A stretch of DNA of 64,000 nt from Cystobasidium ongulense (Eukaryota; Basidiomycota; Cystobasidiomycetes; Cystobasidiales; Cystobasidiaceae): contig BQUP01000008.1 of assembly GCA_022835595.1 (NCBI GenBank), forward strand, positions 992,001-1,056,000, given 5' to 3'. The position numbers were made by a program, and so were the translations under genes. The notes under the pieces were generated by a model that was not told the origin of the DNA, did no database searches, and was given only the letters and a program-made list of their open reading frames with translations. The first letter of the stretch is position 1. Every line of letters begins with the position of its first letter. Shown piece after piece: positions 57,813 to 64,000 of this stretch.

Positions 57813-59574
57813 TCAGGCTTCTTCGAGCATTTCAAGCGCCGAGGTCTTCCAGATTGATTCCGGTAAGATCAACTTACGTAATATGTAGCATCTAGTTCTG
57901 TTCATGCTGCACAGTCTTTAAAAACTCACCTTGTCTTGGTTCAGCTCATTAGCGAGGATATTCTTATAGAAGTCTGTGGTCAAGGTCCAAGCAACCTCAC
58001 CAGCGATGCGCAGCGGGCTTGGCCCTCCCTCCAAGTATGTCTCTCCCTCTGCCCAAGCCTTGAGGCCTGCTCTAGTATAGAATGCAAACCAGGCAGACTT
58101 AAGGAAGTTGTGCCACTTTGATGTCACACAGCCATTGCCGAGCACATGGCCCAAATCTAGTGTAATGCTACTATCCAGAACCAGCAAATTCCTCCTTTAT
58201 TATTGTTAGGTCTAAAACTCACGCATCGAGCGAGCGGTCTTCAATAGGTAGCGGCTCCCCTGTGAGAGAGTCTACCTCACCCCACAACATCAACAAAGCT
58301 AACTTGGTGGCATCCGAGGCTCCGGCCGAGCCAGGCCCGAGCTGCGCGGTCGTATTGCTGGTGATAGAAAGGTACGTGGGATAGGGCCGGAGTAAACGGC
58401 TCGAGTCTGCGTGTAGAAGATGTCAGCGACATCATTTCGTGGACTACGAGCTGGCTGCCGATTTGAAGAGGTAGGGAGTGGCCGAGGCCGAGACTGCACG
58501 CCGCAAGGGCTCGTGCAGTGTGGTCCTGAGCCAGCAAGACGACGAGCTGGGTTACACCGCAAGTTTGCAATTCCCGTCCAGAACTTGCAACTGGAAGCAG
58601 TGTGATAGATGGCTCCATTTTGCGAGCTGTGGAAGTTGAGGGATGTGGCCAAATCGGCCGAGATGGTTGTGATGTGGGCGGGTAGCCAAGGTAGATGCGG
58701 CCTCTTGCAAGCTTCTTATTCTGGACAGCGATGCATCCGCGAGCTCTCGATAAGCACTTGTAATTCTGCCCAAGTAGTATCTTGTCATGCGAGGGAACGG
58801 AGAACGGTCGAGAGGTTGTTTCTCGTGATGTTGGGGAGGTGTGCTTCTCCTAGTGTTTGATTGAAAGCTTCTAAGTCCCGCCAGTATAGTGCTTGCTTAG
58901 CATATCTCATTCTTCTGGCAGATCCTTCCATTGCAAGCAGCCTTTTGTTGAAAGTTCTTTTGACCGCCATATCTGTCATACTACAGTCAGCCAGGCGTGG
59001 TCGCCGGAACATCGAGAAAAGCAGAAAGAGCTCTTACAGAATCCATTCTATAGAGGTAACGAAGAGGTGCTGGTGCTTCGAGAAGTACATGTGGGCGAAG
59101 CTCTTCATCCCACCATCGACTGTAGGCAGGTCCAGAAAAGTAGCTCTGTCGACGCTGAGCTTTGAGACTGGGTCTCAGCTTCGTGATGAAGTGTGCAGCG
59201 CGGGATATAGACTCACACGAAGGCCTCCTGTGCCTTGGAATGGCTCAAAATCTTCTGACTGTAGGAAGAACTTCTTCTACCATGGGGTGGATTTTGGCAA
59301 AAGCGCAGACATTCCCCTTGGCCGGTACGGAAATCTTTGGCTCCCAATCACGGACTCTGAAGAAGCTCTTTAGGGTATAGCTTTCGTTGCTTCCACGGAA
59401 GTGACCAGATTGTAGATTGTTGGTGCGCACAGGTTGAAATCGAACTGTTCTTCTTCCCAAGGCGCACCGCCTGGTATATTTGCACTACTTGACTATACCA
59501 GTATTTTGCATGTTGATGACCTATATTTGTGCTCTAGACTCACATCTGGCGGATGTAATTCTGACCTTGTTCAT
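57813..59574 (-). CDS. Unrecognised multi-exon gene, structure unresolved
   Basis: I do not recognise this gene. Coding-like blocks on the minus strand can be partly chained: a start at 59574 (MNKVRITSARLQIYQAV) that looks like a mitochondrial presequence, LYPKELLQSPQKILSHSK, RRQSYFSGPAYSRWWDEELR, then after a clean intron (59038-58973 region) MAVKRTFNKRLLAMEGSARR and KQALYWRDLEAFNQTLGE. After about 58.8 kb the frame is lost: blocks such as TARALAACSLGLGHSLPL, SDATKLALLMLWGEVDS, CVTSKWHNFLKSAWFAFYTR and LILPESIWKTSALEMLEEA (stop 57813) lie in different frames. Either introns are very short or microexons are present, two genes are adjacent, or the gene has decayed. A TATA-like site lies 140 bases upstream. 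Confidence 0.4.
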
Positions 59575-60416
59575 GGAGATTGCTTGCTTTCGCGAAGACT
59601 ATGGCAACTGCATTCGTAGAAGAGTGCAAGCTTCGATAGAGGTGAGATTCAGAAATTGAGCATTGGCCCAGGTTTCGTTTGGGTCGCGGGCGTGCTTAAC
59701 TTTGAAGTGGAGCTTATATAAGTATTGCGAGGATGTAACTAAAGTAAGGAGGTGGAAAAGGGAGAGTCACTAAATTAGAGTGTGACCGCTCGTCCTCGAA
59801 GCGAGCGATGAGAAGAAAGACAACCCATGAAGCTCGAGGGCAAGCTGCTTTTATACCCTACTTTTGGAAGGCAGTGTCTAGTTATAGATCTCACAGAAAT
59901 ACGTCACGTCAGGACGTACGTCTTCCAAGCTTCCACTCGATGGATATTTCAAGGCTGGTGGATACGTAGTGGATACTTCCACAATTGTAACAGAAGGGAA
60001 GGGAAGTCTTGAAGCGATAGCGATGAAGCTGGACGAAGAATAGTACATTGAGTTCAAACCAAGAAATAAGTGGGGAAGGAGATGCGGAAGCGTGGTAGAA
60101 GCGAAAGCGTGTAAATGCAGCAACAAGGCTCGGCCAATTGGTGCTATGGCGAGAAGCAAAGTCAGTCAAGATGAAGACGAGCAAATGTCTAGTATGTTTT
60201 GATTGCAAGTAAACAGCAGTGAATGATAGTCTTCCATATTGTAAAGTGAATACTTCGACAAATGCATTCCTATGCGGTCCTTGTGTTTGCGTAGCTTGGC
60301 TTGCAATTGCCCGATCATCCACCTCGACAAATCGATGAAGACATGAAACGATGAAATCGTGTTGAAATACCGTCTGCCACGTGTCATACGATTGCTTGAG
60401 GTACTCAGATAGATAC
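59575..60416. other. Intergenic region downstream of GAPDH
   Basis: Upstream of the unresolved gene and downstream of GAPDH. A minus-strand open frame of 187 codons overlaps the last GAPDH exon and runs through this region, but it has no start context, no family features and is probably 3' UTR. A short inverted repeat (cgctcg...cgagcg) lies at 59787-59807. Confidence 0.4.
59715..59722 (-). promoter_or_regulatory. Possible TATA box
   Basis: The bases tatataag (read on the plus strand; the minus strand reads cttatata) lie about 140 bases upstream of the proposed start at 59574. Position fits a promoter of the unresolved gene; otherwise unsupported. Confidence 0.3.
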
Positions 60417-62346
<1,930 letters not shown>

Positions 62347-62730
62347 GGTTGTTGATGCAGGTAGATGCTTGTTGTTGATGTGCTGAAGTGCTGTTGCGTT
62401 CTGCTTGTTGGTGGACAAAAAGCAAGAAGCAGCCAGCGGGATGACTGGAACTTGGCTGCAGCGGACAGCCAGCTGTGCAGCACCTTCCGGGCAAGTCCGA
62501 CGCCGAGCAGGGCGGACACGGCAGCGCAACGAGCCGCCGCGGTGCATGGCTGCCGTGCGTGAGGGTGTGCGAGTGTGCGAATATTCCCAGAGCGGTCCTG
62601 GTGCCAGCGGTGGATGTGCTGCCTGCTATTAGTGCAAGGTCCTGCCTGCCAGTTCGGTGCAAGGCTGCTTCCTCTTGCCGTGCTTTTCAATTGAAGCTTT
62701 CCATCACACAATCACCCCAACACAGTCAAC
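62347..62730. other. Divergent promoter region of GAPDH and the phospholipid methyltransferase
   Basis: 384 bases with GC-rich centre. No TATA box. The plus-strand side ends in a C/A-rich run (tcacacaatcaccccaacac) just before the methyltransferase start. Confidence 0.45.
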
Positions 62731-63952
62731 ATGGCACCCATACTCTCGTCAGTCGTAGACTACATTGACACCTCCAAGCCGTCATTATGGATCGCAATCG
62801 CTTCCATCCTGTTTGTCCGTCAAAGCACCTCTGTCCTATGATGCGCGTCAAGCAGCCAAGTTAGCTGATCGTCGCGCATGCATTCAACGTATCCAGAACC
62901 CAGTATACTGGAATATCATGGCTCAGTCTGGTAGGCATAGTGCACTGGCATCCACTCTTCCACCCGCTCACCAGCCTCCTTCCCCTCAGAGTACCGCAAC
63001 AAGACTCTCACAAAGCTTGCCGGTGGAAGGCCCTACTTCGGCTGCTATATCCTCGCAGTCTCCATCTTTGCCCTAGGCATCTTAAGAGACCATCTGTGAG
63101 ATCCTCTTCGTATTCCTTAGACTCTATTGTGTGCTTTCCTGAATGCAGATTTGCTTGGCCACGTGTGCAATCCGGAATACCGTTCGACCTAACTCAGATA
63201 CAATCTAGCACTGGATGAACAGCCAAAATACCCACTACTCGTGTCCGAGAATGTCAGATTCATTGCTGGCGCTCTCTTCGTCGTCGGTTCCACTTTGGTC
63301 GTCACATCCATGTGGGCTTTAGGTGTTACCGGTACCTATCTAGGTGAGCAGGGCAATGCACCAGTACTAGCTTGTTTGCGCCATCAGTCTGGCTGATGAT
63401 TATGTATGCTGTGTCGTCCTCAGGTGACTACTTTGGAATTTTGATGGAGGTGAGTTGCCTTCCCACTTGGCCGTAGCCATTTACACAACACAGTTCTCAA
63501 ATACCAGGAGTATGCTTATTGAGATACTAACTTGCTCCACATTCCAGGACCGAGTCACCTCCTTTCCTTTCAACGTAACCAACAATCCTATGTACGATGG
63601 ATCAACTCTATGCTTCTTGTCGACAGCACTATGGTGAGCTTAAGAAGAGGGACCCGCTTGGGTATGCGAAGCTCGAATCCATCTCGATGCTAAGCGACTT
63701 GTTTCACCACGTGCTTTTCGACTACAGGAAAGCTTCTCCTACTGGTATCCTACTCAGCGTGCTAGTCTACGTCTGGTACAAACTAGCATGCCTGTTCGAA
63801 GAGCCATTCACAGCTAAGATTGTGAGTGCACTCTTGCTACCATGGGGCAGGACTGATCACTGACACATTGTTGTGCGTTTTGTCCCCTGGCGGATGTACA
63901 GTACGCAAAGAGAGATCAAGCCAGGAAACAAAAAGCCAAGAAGGCAAAGTGA
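62731..63952 (+). CDS. opi3: Phospholipid N-methyltransferase (PEMT, Opi3/Cho type)
   Basis: An ER membrane enzyme making phosphatidylcholine by the last methylations of phosphatidylethanolamine. Start 62731 (MAPILSSVVDYIDTSKPS). Motifs: NPVYWNIMAQSEYRNKTLTK, a first hydrophobic helix (CYILAVSIFALGIL), MWALGVTGTYLGDYFGILME with the G-x-G of the first SAM-binding site, VTSFPFNVTNNPMYDGSTL, and a final helix GILLSVLVYVWYKLACLFEEPF, in which the EEPFT pair is the second SAM motif. About 210 residues, four membrane segments. The last four residues K-K-A-K match the KKxx ER retrieval motif. Six or seven exons. The stop (63952) is 48 bases from the window end. Confidence 0.93.
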
Positions 63953-64000
63953 AGACTTTCTCAACAAAAGAATACGTTATGACGGTCCCTTCTGTGTTTG

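Noticed and set aside
58861-59373. Plus-strand open frame of 170 codons
   Set aside because: It lies opposite coding-like minus-strand blocks with a good intron and has no recognisable motif.
59787-59807. Short hairpin cgctcg...cgagcg
   Set aside because: A 6-bp stem is too small and too common to call a terminator or RNA element.

Overview
The window is nuclear DNA of a fungus, most likely a basidiomycete, possibly yeast-like; a tremellomycete or related group fits but cannot be proved from this sequence. Nearly every gene is split by many short introns (about 50-100 bases, GT...AG), the gene set is purely eukaryotic, and genes are packed on both strands with gaps of tens to hundreds of bases. 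I see no transposon, no rRNA or tRNA gene and no CRISPR array.

Layout. 1-5.6 kb: a partial Gfo/Idh/MocA oxidoreductase, the replication-termination protein Rtf2, a BioF-type 7-keto-8-aminopelargonate synthase ending in a peroxisomal signal, and a small unrecognised Arg/Ser-rich protein. 5.9-21.5 kb: mitochondrial exoribonuclease (Dss1 type), acyl-CoA-binding protein, Lsm7, a peroxisomal-type Lon protease, malate dehydrogenase, and a PhoD-like phosphatase with 5-6 nt microexons. 21.6-27.7 kb: a Dus4-type tRNA dihydrouridine synthase, choline-phosphate cytidylyltransferase, and two tandem secreted double-psi-beta-barrel proteins. 27.7-29.7 kb is the largest gene-free stretch. 29.7-39.4 kb: a head-to-head pair, Cdc24 (Cdc42 exchange factor) and a Munc13/Ync13-like protein. 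39.6-52.7 kb: ER chaperone Lhs1/Grp170 divergent from a secreted lipase, TFIIH subunit Tfb4, Bcp1, mitochondrial IF-3, an AlkB-homolog-6-like dioxygenase, Vps36 and a family-16 methyltransferase. 53.0-57.0 kb: a large transcription-factor-like gene joining a winged-helix segment to an Rrn5-like SANT region. 57.0-60.4 kb: a poorly resolved segment bounded by an inverted duplication of the GAPDH 3' end. 60.4-64 kb: GAPDH, with its own 5-nt microexon, divergent from a phospholipid methyltransferase (Opi3/PEMT type).

How the genes fit together. Most are unlinked housekeeping functions, but three themes recur. First, peroxisomes: BioF ends in ARL, Lon ends in NKL, and malate dehydrogenase has a stop context whose read-through could add a PTS1-like end. 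Second, phosphatidylcholine synthesis: the CDP-choline enzyme at 23-25 kb and the methylation-pathway enzyme at 62.7 kb. Third, polarity and exocytosis: Cdc24 and the Munc13-like protein share one divergent promoter region. Exon joins were made by hand from splice consensus and protein similarity, so individual junctions can be wrong even where the gene call is safe.
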